Assembly (NCBI GenBank): GCA_964653235.1
Contig: CAZZCP010000103.1
Span: forward strand, 1 to 6,626
Reading direction: 5' to 3'
Origin: CAZZCP01 sp964653235
GTDB lineage: Bacteria > Bdellovibrionota > Bdellovibrionia > Bdellovibrionales > UBA840
Length of the DNA: 6,626 bases
This document shows, in pieces, positions 6,537 through 6,626 of the stretch. Each line of letters begins with the position of its first letter. The first letter of the stretch is position 1. Position numbers and translations under genes: made by a program. Under the pieces are notes generated by a model. That model made no database searches, was not told the DNA's origin, and worked only from the letters and a program-made list of their open reading frames with translations.

Positions 6537-6560
6537 AAACTGCTCCCTTTTGTTTCACTT
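6537..6560 (+). repeat. Third copy of the intergenic repeat arm
   Basis: These 24 bases match the arm at 2148-2171 with one change (TTTTGTTTC in place of TTTTATTTC), in the same orientation. Just inside, both copies have a T-run and then TAATCC, although spacing differs. If this is the left end of a second full module, its inverted partner would lie past base 6626. It sits in the noncoding region upstream of the gspC promoter. Confidence 0.75.
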
Positions 6561-6626
6561 TTTCTAATCCTCTCGTTTTTGTAAGTACTCAATTTTGGTC
6601 CTGTTCTTGCTTTATAAGCCCCCATG

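Noticed and set aside
6506..6625. 39-codon minus-strand ORF from the ATG at 6625
   Set aside because: It runs through the repeat copy and the predicted promoter boxes, has no recognisable domain, and its product looks like translated noncoding DNA. The window edge prevents seeing whether it is the tail of a longer gene.
1..6626. CRISPR array, tRNA, rRNA, toxin-antitoxin or phage genes
   Set aside because: No regularly spaced direct repeats, cloverleaf-like or conserved rRNA stretches, or related protein motifs were seen; the coding space is filled by T2SS genes.

Overview
This window holds part of a type II secretion system (T2SS, general secretory pathway) locus, read entirely on the minus strand. 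In transcription order it runs gspC, a small GspC-like PDZ gene, gspD (outer-membrane secretin), gspE (assembly ATPase) and the first 125 codons of gspF (inner-membrane platform), which leaves the window at base 1. The organism is a Gram-negative, diderm bacterium of moderate to low GC by eye. The style of the proteins and the extra PDZ gene beside gspC suggest a Bdellovibrionota-type bacterium, but this is a judgement from general resemblance and no search was run.

Layout from the high-coordinate end: 6374-6626 is noncoding. It holds one copy of a short repeat (6537-6560), a plausible sigma-70 promoter for the gspC unit (6505-6532) and a leader hairpin (6431-6453). Bases 2363-6373 are a tightly packed three-gene unit: gspC and the PDZ gene overlap by one base, and the PDZ gene and gspD are 10 bases apart. 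Right after gspD is a clear Rho-independent terminator (2331-2355). Bases 2059-2362 are noncoding and hold a 179-bp module bounded by perfect 25-bp inverted repeats (2147-2325), then a good promoter that would start transcription almost exactly on the gspE ATG. gspE and gspF overlap by one base and continue out of the window.

How the genes work together, from family knowledge: GspC spans the inner membrane and contacts the periplasmic N-domains of the GspD secretin. GspE hydrolyses ATP in the cytoplasm against the GspF platform to drive growth of the pseudopilus, which pushes folded periplasmic proteins out through GspD. The pseudopilins, GspL/M and a pilotin are not in this window. The terminator and separate promoter imply that the envelope-spanning part (C, PDZ, D) and the motor part (E, F and beyond) are controlled as two transcription units.

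I see no wholly new system. The points most worth a second look are the inverted-repeat module and its extra copy 4.2 kb away, the second PDZ protein beside gspC, the apparently leaderless gspE start, and short G/C homopolymers in the gspE promoter spacer and early in gspD.
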